Source: an uncultured Nostoc sp.
GTDB lineage: Bacteria; Cyanobacteriota; Cyanobacteriia; Cyanobacteriales; Nostocaceae
NCBI RefSeq assembly: GCF_937863485.1
Contig: NZ_CALMFY010000001.1
Location: 1 to 51,471, forward strand
Length of the DNA: 51,471 nt
Direction: 5' to 3'
Shown: positions 25,816 through 33,932 of the stretch, one piece after another
Position numbering within the stretch: the stretch's first letter is position 1
Layout of the letters: every line of letters starts with the position of its first letter
The notes under the pieces: model-generated
Told to the model about the DNA's origin: nothing
Seen by the model: the letters and a program-made list of their open reading frames with translations, nothing else
Database searches by the model: none
Made by a program: the position numbers and the translations under genes

Positions 25816-26217
25816 ATGTCACTACCAGAAACTATTGCAAAAGAAAAGGATACCCGTCCCCCAGTGGCGATTGGTCATGTGAGATTATATGTGAGTAATG
25901 TACCGGAGGCTAGCGATTTTTTCATCAAGATAGGGCTGCGGCTGATCACCCAATCAGAACAATTAGCTGTTTTAGAATTACGGGGAGGAACGCACTTAGT
26001 TTTGAGAACAACTTCAGAGGCGATCGCTCCTGGAATCAATGCGCCTTTTGATCTGATGGTAGATGATGTTTCCGTCACCAGAGATACTTTTAGGAAGTGG
26101 GGACTGACTGTTTCTGAAATCGAACCAGGCAGAATCCACAGTTCATTTACCTTGACTGCGCCAGACGGCTATCTATTGACGTTAACTTCCTCACATACAG
26201 GTGGTAGAGAAGTTTAA
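25816..26217 (+). CDS. VOC-fold (glyoxalase-like) protein
   Basis: The protein has 133 residues with one vicinal-oxygen-chelate domain. It opens RPPVAIGHVRLYVSNVPEASDFFIKIGLRLI, has VLELRGGTHLVLR in the middle, and ends SSFTLTAPDGYLLTLTSSHTGG, the typical PDGxxLxL closing strand. The candidate metal ligands, His of GHVRL and His of GTHLVL, are consistent with the family. Possible roles include isomerase, dioxygenase or binding protein; none is indicated. It starts 24 bases after the decarboxylase gene and is likely co-transcribed. Confidence 0.75.
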   Translation: MSLPETIAKEKDTRPPVAIGHVRLYVSNVPEASDFFIKIGLRLITQSEQLAVLELRGGTHLVLRTTSEAIAPGINAPFDLMVDDVSVTRDTFRKWGLTVSEIEPGRIHSSFTLTAPDGYLLTLTSSHTGGREV

Positions 26218-26245
26218 CAATGTTAGTCCAGGGTTAGATCACAAG

Positions 26246-26764
26246 ATGAAAATATACTCTCAACGACTCTGTTTAGAACCACTAAAACCGGATCATGCCG
26301 AACTGCTTTTTGATGGATTACAGAGTACGAGTATATACGACTTTATTGAAGATGTGCCGCCACAAAGTGTTGAATCGCTTCGCGATCGCTATATCGTGTT
26401 GGCACGTCGTCAATCACCAGATGGAACAGAGATTTGGTTGAATTGGGCTGTCTGGTCTTTTGTAGAGAAATGCTACGTTGGATATGTTCAAGCAACAATT
26501 ACTGTAGATAACAGTGCAATCATTGGATATGTGTTTTTCCCTAATTCATGGGGAAAAGGTTATGCACGCGAAGCGGTGAAGTGGATGATTAATTATTTAG
26601 TTGAGACATACCAAAATCTTAATTTTTGCGCTGATGTTAATGTTCAAAATCACCGTTCTATTGCTTTATTGCATAATCTGGGATTTGTCCGCTCGACATT
26701 TTTTGAAAATATTCAGTCTAACCAAGATGAATTTAACCACGAAGTACAGTATCAAAAACGCTGA
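26246..26764 (+). CDS. GNAT N-acetyltransferase (RimJ/RimL type)
   Basis: The protein has 172 residues from ATG 26246 (MKIYSQRLCLEPLKPDHAELL), which matches the common RimL-like start. The cofactor region is SAIIGYVFFPNSWGKGYAREAVKWMINYL, with the QxxGxG-type loop WGKGYA. The end INVQNHRSIALLHNLGFVRSTFF is also typical. The open frame begins upstream at 26201, overlapping the VOC gene end, but the first 15 residues look unrelated. The acetyl acceptor is unknown. Confidence 0.8.
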   Translation: MKIYSQRLCLEPLKPDHAELLFDGLQSTSIYDFIEDVPPQSVESLRDRYIVLARRQSPDGTEIWLNWAVWSFVEKCYVGYVQATITVDNSAIIGYVFFPNSWGKGYAREAVKWMINYLVETYQNLNFCADVNVQNHRSIALLHNLGFVRSTFFENIQSNQDEFNHEVQYQKR

Positions 26765-26812
26765 TAGATAATTAAATTCAGATTAGATGAATTTCAAAGT
26801 ATTTTACATTTT

Positions 26813-28108
26813 TTAACACCAAGTCTGCACAACATGACCCTTCAACTGTTGTCCTAACCAAGGTGTATTTTGTGAAAGTGTATAAAGACTTTTCCGTTCT
26901 ACTTTCCAGGTTTGCTGGGGATCAAATAAAGTAAGTTCCGCTGCTTGATCAGGTACGATCGCACTGACTTTCTGCCCCAAACACTCCGCTGGACTGCTAC
27001 TCAATGCCCGCCATAATTCTAAAGCTGTAAATTCCTCAGTTTCAACGAGATACTGCCATAACAAGGGTAATGCTAACTCGAAACCAATTGCCCCTGGAGG
27101 TGCTTCCGCAAAGGCTTGGACTTTTTCTTCGTAGCTGTAGGGTGTGTGGTCAATAGCGATCGCATCTATCACACCCGCACGCACCCCTGCACGCAATGCC
27201 ATAACATCACTGGGATTACCTAAAGGCGGGTCTAAATGCAAGCTGGTGTTATAACTCTTAACTGCTTTTGTATCAAGTAAAAGGTGCATCCAGGTGGTGC
27301 TGGCGGTGATGGGTAAACCAGCAGCCTTGGCTGAGGCGATTAATTCCACGCTGCGAGATGTGGAGACACGCATGATATGGACTGGTGTACCGATGGCTGC
27401 AACTAATTCAAGCATTGCTGCGATCGCAGTGGTTTCAGCGCTGGCGGGTATTGGAGGTAAACCGAAACGCAGAGCATCTGGCCCTTCTCTGATTACACCA
27501 TTTGCTGCTAATTGGCGATCGCTAGGCCAAAATGCTACTCGTTTACCCAACGGCTGGAGATATTCTAACACTCCCCGCAGCAGCGCCAAATTTTCTAAGG
27601 GCTTACCATCCGTAAAACCAACAACTCCAGCCGACGCTAAATCTGCGAATTCTGTCATTTGCTTCCCAGCAATATTTAGGGTGATAGCACCCCAGATATG
27701 AAGCAAGGGGAGACCAGAAGCAGAAGCAGCCAAATTAATTTTCTCCTTCTCCCTCATGTTTCCATGTCTTTTTTGCTGTAACTGTGCCACAAGCGCAGGG
27801 TTATCAATAACTGGGGATGTATCGGGTAAAATGCTAACTCTGGTAAAGCCACCAGCCGCAGCAGCTTGTAAAAGAGACAACAAGGTTTCCCGTTCTTCAA
27901 ACCCTGGTTCACCAGAGTGGCTGTATAAATCCACCAACCCAGGCCCAAGAACTAATCCCTGACAATCTCTAATTTGAGTATCAGAATTGATTTCAGAAAT
28001 GTGCGAAGCCACTGCTTGGATATAACCATCAGCAATCAACACATCAAAGAGTTCGTCGATTTCAGAAACTGGGTCGATTACCCGTACTTGTTGCAGCAGT
28101 TCAGTCAT
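26813..28108 (-). CDS. Dihydroorotase-like protein (PyrC family, altered metal motif)
   Basis: The protein has 431 residues of the amidohydrolase superfamily, related to dihydroorotase of pyrimidine synthesis. The first metal motif, normally DxHxHxRxPG, reads GPGLVDLYSHSGEPGFEE (about residues 55-72): Tyr stands for the first His and the Arg is missing. Later family segments remain: SILPDTSPVIDNPALV, VHIMRVSTSRSVELI, and AIDHTPYSYEEK in place of the DHAPH motif. This form with DLYSH is common in cyanobacteria. It may be a paralogue without full catalytic activity or with a changed metal centre. ATG 28108 is a sound start. It is convergent with the GNAT gene. Confidence 0.8.
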   Translation of the reverse strand: MTELLQQVRVIDPVSEIDELFDVLIADGYIQAVASHISEINSDTQIRDCQGLVLGPGLVDLYSHSGEPGFEERETLLSLLQAAAAGGFTRVSILPDTSPVIDNPALVAQLQQKRHGNMREKEKINLAASASGLPLLHIWGAITLNIAGKQMTEFADLASAGVVGFTDGKPLENLALLRGVLEYLQPLGKRVAFWPSDRQLAANGVIREGPDALRFGLPPIPASAETTAIAAMLELVAAIGTPVHIMRVSTSRSVELIASAKAAGLPITASTTWMHLLLDTKAVKSYNTSLHLDPPLGNPSDVMALRAGVRAGVIDAIAIDHTPYSYEEKVQAFAEAPPGAIGFELALPLLWQYLVETEEFTALELWRALSSSPAECLGQKVSAIVPDQAAELTLFDPQQTWKVERKSLYTLSQNTPWLGQQLKGHVVQTWC

Positions 28109-28683
28109 AAAAGTTTTTAGTTATGAGTTATATAGCGGTTTTCGTTTATATGCAATACACTCTGACCTCACTTCCATTCCTCTGCCCTTTTAGGCTACCG
28201 TGTACATACCCTGATCCACATTGGCTTTAATCTGGTAGGGTGCGTTATGGACATTAGTCCTAACGCACCGAATATCTGGGATGATGCCCTACCCTCAGCA
28301 ATAACACACCCGACAAAACTAGGATTTTAAGACTTTCAATCTTACTCCCCTACGCTACAAGGGTTGGGACTGTTCTTATTAGGTCTGTATTGCAATACAG
28401 TTCAGTTAAGGCTTAACTCTTTATCAAAGTCAATTTTTTAACGTAGACGCAAGGCGGCTTGCCGCAGGCTACCGCCAAGGGCGCATTCGCGCAGCGTCTC
28501 GTAGAGAAGAACGCAAAGGAAGAGAAGAAAGAGAAGGAAGAAATGCTTAACTGAACTGTATTGGTCTGTATTGGACTTAACCCAGAAGCGCTATCAGTTA
28601 TTTGTTCCTCAATAATTGCTTCTAACTTTATTCCTCACTCCTGTACAGACGCGATTAATCGCGTCTCTTCACTCAGCACTTTT
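28109..28683. other. Repeat-rich intergenic region
   Basis: No gene. Near 28236-28270 lies a gtagggtgcgtta...taacgcac inverted repeat. The MITE covers 28393-28563. A perfect 20-bp palindrome AGACGCGATTAATCGCGTCT is at 28647-28666, just after the end of the histidine phosphatase gene on the other strand. Confidence 0.6.
28393..28563. mobile_element. MITE with perfect 18-bp terminal repeats and flanking duplication
   Basis: CAATACAGTTCAGTTAAG (28393-28410) and its exact reverse complement (28546-28563) bound 171 bp of non-coding DNA. The flanks GTCTGTATTG at 28383-28392 and 28564-28573 are identical direct repeats, suggesting target duplication. The interior holds repeat words such as ggcggcttgccgcaggctaccgcc. 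A lone copy of the right end (CTTAACTGAACTGTATTG) lies at 36483-36500. Confidence 0.8.
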
Positions 28684-30039
28684 TTACAATGCCCCAGCTG
28701 CTGTTTTATCTAGTACCCCTCCACCCAAGTGAGTAGTGATGTTCATCGCTTGCAGTACTGGTAAACCATCTATTCCACAAGGGTAGTCGATAACACTGAC
28801 TGCGCCATTACCCTGGCGAAAATTCCAGAAATTTTCCAGCGATAAACCCAGAATGTGACAAAGCAAGGTTTTATTAGTAGCGTCATGAGCTACTACTAAT
28901 ACAGTTTTGAGTTGATTAGTTAATGCTGCTTGCACAATTGATTCCCAAGCTGCAACGCTGCGTTCCCACACCTGTTGCAAATTTTCCCCTTCAGGCATTT
29001 GCACTTGGGTCGGAACTAACCGCCAGCGTTGCAACTCTCCCGGAAACTCTTGCTCTATCTCTGCTTCTAATTTTCCTTCCCAGAGTCCGTGGCTGATTTC
29101 TCTTAAACCATTTTGCAATTCTAAGTTTATATTAGGATGGTGTTTTAAAATAATCTCTGCTGTTTCTTTAGGGCGCAGCATTGAGCTACTTACAGCAAAA
29201 TCAATCGCTACCTCTTGGAGAAATTCGCCTGCTTTTTGCGACTGTTGTCTACCATTGTCGTTGAGGGGGACATCAATTTGTCCTTGAAACCTGGTTTGGC
29301 GATTCCAGTCGGTTTCGCCGTGACGCACCAATAATAACCGTATTCCTTGATGATCCGGTCGCAATGAGGGTAGAGATTCTCCGGTGTGTTGCGTCTGATT
29401 TAAGGATTCTAGCTGGACTGGTTCCCCCAATCCTCCAGCAAAATTTAGTACGGTGATGCCACAGTTAGATTGCTGTATTGAATGGTAGCGACTTGCAGGG
29501 ATGGATAGCGCTGTGCTAATCAGGGCACGATTAATGCCGTTATGCCCCACTATGAGAATAGTTTCGCCTTGATGGTGGGACGACAAAATTTCTTGCCAAA
29601 ACTGCCGTGCTTGTTCGTATAAAGCAAGAACAGGAAAATGTTCTCTTGTTCCTTGTGCATCATTCAGCAGCATCCGCAGTTCGTCGGGGCGTTGATGCCA
29701 AGTGCGGTAGTCTTCGGCAAACTTTTGCTTGACTTCGGCACTCAGCAGTGCTTCCCATAAAGGCAAGTCGATTTCCAGCAGTAAATCAGAAACTTGGAGT
29801 ACAGCAGACTGTTCACGATGAGTAGCTAATTCACTATGAATAATATCTGCTGTGTGTTTTGCTCGTTGCAGGGGACTGCTGTAAATCGCATTAAATAAAA
29901 TATTGCTGAGGGCTTTGCCAACTTTACTGGCATCGTTACGACCTTTTTCGGTTAATGTTGACGCATCAGTGCGCCCCTGAATACGCCGCTCGGTGTTATA
30001 ACCGCTTTGACCGTGGCGCACAATGATGACACGAGTCAT
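28684..30039 (-). CDS. Two-domain histidine phosphatase (phosphoglycerate-mutase-like)
   Basis: The protein has 451 residues with two complete phosphoglycerate-mutase-type domains in tandem. The first has VIIVRHGQSGYNTERRIQGRTD (residues 3-24) and a later HNGINRAL. The second has LLVRHGETDWNRQTRFQGQIDVPLN (about 236-260) and AHDATNKTLL near 395. Each RHG histidine is the phospho-acceptor. Such fused proteins are common in cyanobacteria and are often annotated as 2,3-bisphosphoglycerate-dependent mutase, but substrate is unproven. A GGAGG motif lies about 10 bases before ATG 30039, confirming the start. Confidence 0.85.
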   Translation of the reverse strand: MTRVIIVRHGQSGYNTERRIQGRTDASTLTEKGRNDASKVGKALSNILFNAIYSSPLQRAKHTADIIHSELATHREQSAVLQVSDLLLEIDLPLWEALLSAEVKQKFAEDYRTWHQRPDELRMLLNDAQGTREHFPVLALYEQARQFWQEILSSHHQGETILIVGHNGINRALISTALSIPASRYHSIQQSNCGITVLNFAGGLGEPVQLESLNQTQHTGESLPSLRPDHQGIRLLLVRHGETDWNRQTRFQGQIDVPLNDNGRQQSQKAGEFLQEVAIDFAVSSSMLRPKETAEIILKHHPNINLELQNGLREISHGLWEGKLEAEIEQEFPGELQRWRLVPTQVQMPEGENLQQVWERSVAAWESIVQAALTNQLKTVLVVAHDATNKTLLCHILGLSLENFWNFRQGNGAVSVIDYPCGIDGLPVLQAMNITTHLGGGVLDKTAAGAL

Positions 30040-30515
30040 CTCAAAGCCCTCCTCTATCTAGACGATTAATTCTACTGCAAAATGATTGAAGAATTATCGA
30101 CTCAGGAAGGCGGATTTCGTAAAATGCAACACTTTATACTTGTATAAAAGGTAGGATGAGCAACAAAAACCGCCGTTGTGTTAACGATGCTTCCTAACAA
30201 AACTGTTTTTATCTAAACATAAATATTCGCTCTAACTCTAGTACAGCAAGGCGTCAATCCAGCTAGCATCCATCAGTGATAGATTAAGGTCATGAATAAT
30301 TTGTCAATAAGTAATAGTGCTTAAAATGAAACCAAAAATCAGGTTTGAAAACACAATTTTCGCTCCTGCGATCGCCTAATGTTTAAACCGAGCATTCGTG
30401 TGGTAACTCTAGCTTCTCATGTCACTCTGCCTCAATTCTTGCAAAGCTTTGTCTAATCTCGATTTCACCCACTTCTGTCAGGCAGTCAGGGTGTAGTGAA
30501 GGACATGCAGCAGGA
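30040..30515. other. Intergenic region next to the cassette
   Basis: AT-rich DNA without a gene up to about 30440. Bases 30491-30515 repeat the 5' end of the cassette gene 30608-31006 in the same orientation (shared words gacatgcagcagg and gtgaa), reading MSFTTP then a stop on the minus strand. This is most simply the start of a second, now lost cassette. Confidence 0.5.
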
Positions 30516-30607
30516 TCTAACGGCTGGAAGTTCAGCGACGGCGAGAGGAAAAGCAACCTCTCTGCGTCAGACACTACCCCGCCGTTCGTTGTAACGCCTT
30601 GTTAGGC
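30516..30607 (-). repeat. attC-like recombination site of an integron cassette
   Basis: Read on the minus strand, the stretch starts GCCTAACAAGGCGTTACAAC right after the gene stop and ends GAACTTCCAGCCGTTAGATC. The outer boxes CTAAC/GTTAG, the inner arms CGAACGGCG / CGCCGTCGCTG, and the imperfect pairing with a hairpin-forming centre (AGAGGTTGCTTTTCCTCT) are the architecture of an attC site. It lies where a cassette carries it, immediately 3' of its single gene. Confidence 0.8.
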
Positions 30608-31006
30608 TCAGTGGCCCGAGAATGGAGGTGGACAGATTTCCATGGTTTGAATCAAGCCATGCTCAATGGTATAACGATGACCAACGTGCTCATCGGAAAG
30701 AACTGTTCCAGCTAGGTCGCGCACGACCTGATGCACATCGACTAAGATACGCCCGGAATCCTCCCGATCAAAGGAAATCGGCTCAACGTGCGGATTGATG
30801 CCAGACCATTGCCTCGTCCAGTAAGCGCGGACTGCTTGATGTCCATGAACATAACCGCCTTCAAACGCTTTCGGCCAAGCCACGTCAGGAGTCGTTGTGG
30901 CGAGGGCGGCGTCAATATCTCGCGCGTTGAAGGCAGCGTACGCCGCGCGTATCAGTTCAATTTCTGGTGCAGATTTATCTGGCATAAGAGGTGTGGTGAA
31001 AGACAT
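30608..31006 (-). CDS. SnoaL/NTF2-like cassette protein
   Basis: The protein has 132 residues of the NTF2-like fold: IELIRAAYAAFNARDIDAAL, VAWPKAFEGGYVHGHQAVRAYWTRQW, and RILVDVHQVVRDLAGTVLSDEHVGHRYTIEHGLI. This is a SnoaL-type small polyketide-cyclase/isomerase-like protein. Such proteins may be enzymes or ligand binders, and the substrate is unknown. The gene is visibly more GC-rich than its neighbours. Its stop (TGA near 30608) is followed at once by an attC-like site. The sequence around its start is repeated beyond the attC (30491-30515). It therefore looks like a mobile gene cassette from a chromosomal or captured integron. Confidence 0.8.
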   Translation of the reverse strand: MSFTTPLMPDKSAPEIELIRAAYAAFNARDIDAALATTTPDVAWPKAFEGGYVHGHQAVRAYWTRQWSGINPHVEPISFDREDSGRILVDVHQVVRDLAGTVLSDEHVGHRYTIEHGLIQTMEICPPPFSGH

Positions 31007-31331
31007 GCAGCAGGGCTTTGCTTAAAAATTCTTATGCAGAACGCTTCCGCATAATATCCCGCAGCGGGTGGATTAAGCCGAATAATTCTGTATAACACCA
31101 TAACACCTTACATCACCTCGACATTTCGACACGGCTTTTAGGGCATGGTTAGGGCAGTGGCAGTGTCGGGACAGTCGTTGGGTCTGTGGCGAGTCTTTCG
31201 CCATAATGTACTAGCTTTGTTCCATTCTGAAGGTGCGCCCCGCACATGGGCTGCTGACTAGAAGCTGAAGAAGGCGTCTACACTCGTAGGGTATCTCCAC
31301 TAAAAATTACAGCGTCAACCTTGATGCCTGA
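31007..31331. other. GC-rich gap upstream of the cassette gene
   Basis: No gene is recognised. A near-palindrome at 31033-31055 has arms TTATGC-GAA and TTC-GCATAA. Further upstream are gttagggc and ttagggc words (about 31137-31152). The composition matches the cassette rather than the AT-rich flanks, so this may be part of the acquired segment. No integrase gene is visible. Confidence 0.4.
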
Positions 31332-31685
31332 TTATTTTCTGTCGATATCTAACTGTACTTCCAATCCATCATTGTCACTCCCAGACTGAGCAGGTGTTAA
31401 GAAAACAGAAGTATCTGGTAATGATAATGATTCGTTAAACTGGATTTTGACTGGAGTTTTATTACCTCTTCTATTATTGTTGGAGATGCTTGCTGGATTA
31501 GTTTGCTCAAAAAACCTTCCAAAGTCATCTTGGGCTGTTCTATTATCAATTCCAATTAGAGAATCACCAGTTAATCTGTATTGTTCTAAATTTGAGCTTG
31601 ATGTTGGTGACTGGGCGTACACCTGGCTTCCTAAGCTTGCAAAGGCTGCGGTAATTCCCAACAAAGCAATAATTTTGGTGTTCAT
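31332..31685 (-). CDS. Small secreted hypothetical protein
   Basis: The protein has 117 residues, with a clear signal peptide (MNTKIIALLGITAAFASLGSQVYAQ). The mature domain is polar and acidic: LTGDSLIGIDNRTAQDDFGRFFEQTN, VKIQFNESLSLPDTSVFLTP, and a tail NDGLEVQLDIDRK. There are no cysteines. I do not recognise a named family, although similar small exported proteins occur in Nostoc. Function is unknown. Confidence 0.65.
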   Translation of the reverse strand: MNTKIIALLGITAAFASLGSQVYAQSPTSSSNLEQYRLTGDSLIGIDNRTAQDDFGRFFEQTNPASISNNNRRGNKTPVKIQFNESLSLPDTSVFLTPAQSGSDNDGLEVQLDIDRK

Positions 31686-32033
31686 TTGTTCTATCTAAAT
31701 TATCTTTGATATTGCTTGTCTTTATTCTCTGGGTAAATTATTTTAATTAACTCTATCGTTAGGTTCTATTACAATAATTATATTGCGTATATACTTAGAT
31801 CGTCAATGATTCCTGCTCTGTGTTGCGTAAAGTAAACAGAAAAAATATTAGCCAAGCTATAACCTGGGCATCCCTTTAGGCAGTGCGATTATCTAGTTTA
31901 GTTTCCAAACGATCGCGGTTGAGTTCGTTGAGATATGCCAGGATTAAATCAGGGATATTTAAGAGTCGCAGTCGGGCGATCGCTCTCAGCAAGAAAAGCG
32001 ATCAAAGATAGTAAAGTCATCGAAAGATAAAAG
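31686..32033. other. Intergenic region
   Basis: AT-rich up to about 31800, then fragments such as gatcgcggttgagttcgttgagatatgccaggattaaatcaggg that are HIP1-containing but not in a recognised frame. No supported gene. Confidence 0.3.
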
Positions 32034-32312
32034 TTAAAATTTGTTTAAGCGATATCTACTGTAGATAAAGCGGTAAAATTGCGACACGGAATAGCCCGTC
32101 GTAGACATCGCTAACAAGATTTGGACAAACTGACCTAACCGACGTTTCCAGATAGTACGGGAAGTAGACTGACGTTGCAGGATCACTAAATTTTCTCGAA
32201 TTGTCGCTGTAGTGGGATGATTAACCCCTAAAATGCGATCGCACATTGCCAAGGCTTGGGTGTAGAGGGGTTCGGCTTCGTTGTACCGCCCAAAGCTATA
32301 ACCAAGCCTTAG
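32034..32312 (-). pseudogene. C-terminal remnant of a TPR protein
   Basis: On the minus strand the frame reads RLGYSFGRYNEAEPLYTQAL, AMCDRILGVNHPTTATIRENLVILQRQ, the end of a kinesin-light-chain-type tetratricopeptide repeat protein. After this the sequence turns into a hydrophobic tail (FVQILLAMSTTGYSVSQFYRFIY) that includes a HIP1-type small repeat (GCGATGTCTACGACGGGCTA around 32093-32112). No start or upstream repeats remain; the gene is a fragment. Confidence 0.65.
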
Positions 32313-32327
32313 AAATTTTTCCCAATC

Positions 32328-33248
32328 TCAACTTTTCTCATAGGTCAAATTACTTGGATGCGATCGCGCATTTGGAGTCAAAGTAATTAAATCGTCAATA
32401 TTGCGTTTCATTGTGTCGCAAATCGTATCTAGAGGTAAGTCGTTAGGGTCATAACCAAAAGGGTTTTCTATCTCCAAGCCGATGGCTTCAATGCCAAATA
32501 CTGTAAAACCAACCAAAGCAGCAATTAAACCTGTCCACCAACCCAAACTATCCACTATTTGAAAGGGTAATAGGAAACAATACAATAATAATAATTGCTT
32601 AAGATGAATGGCATAAGCTAATGGCATAGGTGTTTTTAAAATCCGTTCACAAGCACCTAAATTATCAACCAGATTATTCAATAATTCTTGCATAGATGTT
32701 AACTGGTAGCTATTAAGGCAATTGCGATGATACTGCTCCTGTAAATAATCTCCTATCCAAAAGGCAACCTCTATGGGGGGATTATTCATAATCTTCAGTT
32801 TTATATACTTAGTAGATGGCATTAAATCTTCTAACTCGCTATTGACTGCTTCTCCCCGCAAATGTAATTTGGTTGTCACAGCAAAAGCTACCAATAAATT
32901 TAATGCTGTAATTTTATTGTCTTTATCTTCTGGTGATATTTCATCAATTGATACCCAAATCTGCCGTGCCAGATTTCGGATGTTATTTACTAGAGATCCC
33001 CAGCATTTTCTCCCTTCCCAAAATCGCTCATAAGCAGTATTTGTGCGAAATACAAGTAACAAACCTAAAACAATACTAGGAATAACACTTCCCAAAATAG
33101 GTTGGGATACAGGCATCTCAAAATGGTCAAGTAGAGAAATCAAAAATCCGAAAGCTCCGCACCATAAAATATGTTTGTAAATTGCTTTCATCACCGAACC
33201 TTTAAGTTGTAATTTGGTGCGTAGCCATGTGAATTTTTCGGCTGTCAT
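32328..33248 (-). CDS. Bestrophin family channel-like membrane protein
   Basis: The protein has 306 residues of the bestrophin/UPF0187 family, which form chloride or bicarbonate channels. The signature is IPSIVLGLLLVFRTNTAYERFWEGRKCWGSLVNNIRNLARQIW at about residues 58-100, containing the TNxAYERFWEGR motif. Membrane helices lie at about residues 25-45, 55-70, and two near 215-250 (LLLLYCFLLPFQIVDSL and WTGLIAALVGFTVFGIEAIGLEIENPFG). The acidic end with NPFGYDPNDLPLD is typical. In cyanobacteria some bestrophins deliver bicarbonate to the thylakoid lumen; whether this one does is inference. ATG 33248 is a natural start. Confidence 0.85.
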   Translation of the reverse strand: MTAEKFTWLRTKLQLKGSVMKAIYKHILWCGAFGFLISLLDHFEMPVSQPILGSVIPSIVLGLLLVFRTNTAYERFWEGRKCWGSLVNNIRNLARQIWVSIDEISPEDKDNKITALNLLVAFAVTTKLHLRGEAVNSELEDLMPSTKYIKLKIMNNPPIEVAFWIGDYLQEQYHRNCLNSYQLTSMQELLNNLVDNLGACERILKTPMPLAYAIHLKQLLLLYCFLLPFQIVDSLGWWTGLIAALVGFTVFGIEAIGLEIENPFGYDPNDLPLDTICDTMKRNIDDLITLTPNARSHPSNLTYEKS

Positions 33249-33784
33249 GCAGTCACCCTGAATATTTAGTGAACCGATAGATTAAACATCGATACTTTAA
33301 AAATAATAACTATAGAAATAGCACAATTGGCAAAGAGGATACTGTAATAAGTAGTGTTAAAAAGATCACAGGATATGCTGGCGGCAATGACTGTATCCTA
33401 CCTTCTGTGACAATCCACTGAGGTCGGAAGGGGGAGCAGGGGAGGCAGTGCGTTGCGCGGGTTAAGAGCGTTGTAGCAACTGCCGTGAGGCAGGGGAAGG
33501 ATTATTATATAAAAGTCAAAAGCGATGCCTACGGTGGTCACTGACTTGTACTGAGCATCTCGGCAACTCTTGGAGACGCTACGCGTAGCTTGCTTCCCCG
33601 TAGGGGTACGCTCAATGGAGCCGCAGCCGAAGTAGTCGAAGTAGCTTTGCCGTACTCCTACGGGAATCTTGCTAGCAAGAGCGTCTCCAAGAGTTGTGCT
33701 GGCTAGGCCTACGCAGCAATTGTAAATAAATGTAAAGATATCTCGGTGGCTGCATAAATCCCGTGCCTCATCCCGATAAATCAA
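33249..33784. other. Intergenic region with large palindromic repeat cluster
   Basis: No gene supported. The section 33430-33730 is composed of dispersed repeat words including a HIP1-targeted piece (gcgatgcctacggtgg, about 33521) and the inverted-repeat element 33564-33696. An open minus-strand frame over it has no family character. Confidence 0.5.
33564..33696. repeat. Inverted-repeat element with 17-bp perfect ends
   Basis: CAACTCTTGGAGACGCT at the left is exactly complementary to AGCGTCTCCAAGAGTTG at the right, with inner partial matches (CCCCGTAGGGGTACG against CGTACTCCTACGGG). A shorter related unit is at 51313-51376. It is a dispersed non-coding repeat. Confidence 0.75.
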
Positions 33785-33932
33785 TAGAACAAAAAGTACA
33801 TGGCTATCGATGATGGTTATACAACATTAGTCTCTATCATGTATGCCAGTAAATTAAAAAGTTCTAACCTGTACAAATCCTGCCCTGTAAATTGAATGTT
33901 TAGACATAACTTATTTAGTTATGTCTTTTTTT
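33785..33932 (+). ncRNA. Possible small transcript ending at a plus-strand terminator
   Basis: A strong terminator points right at 33902-33932, but no plus-strand gene of normal size precedes it. The intervening DNA contains only a 31-codon frame (33800-33895, MAIDDGYTTLVSIMYASKLK...) without a good ribosome site. A small RNA or short peptide transcript is possible. The terminator also overlaps the VOC gene end on the other strand. Confidence 0.3.
33902..33932 (+). terminator. Intrinsic terminator, plus strand
   Basis: A 9-bp perfect stem AGACATAAC / GTTATGTCT with a seven-base loop is followed by seven T. The last codons of the minus-strand VOC gene (KKRHN and stop) are encoded within it. 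Confidence 0.8.

Noticed and set aside
31033..31055. A second attC or a dif site upstream of the cassette gene
   Set aside because: It is a palindrome with TTATGC/GCATAA arms but lacks the attC outer boxes in the right order, and does not match a dif consensus.
33398..33784. A 128-codon minus-strand gene
   Set aside because: It is made almost entirely of dispersed repeat sequence and shows no protein family character.
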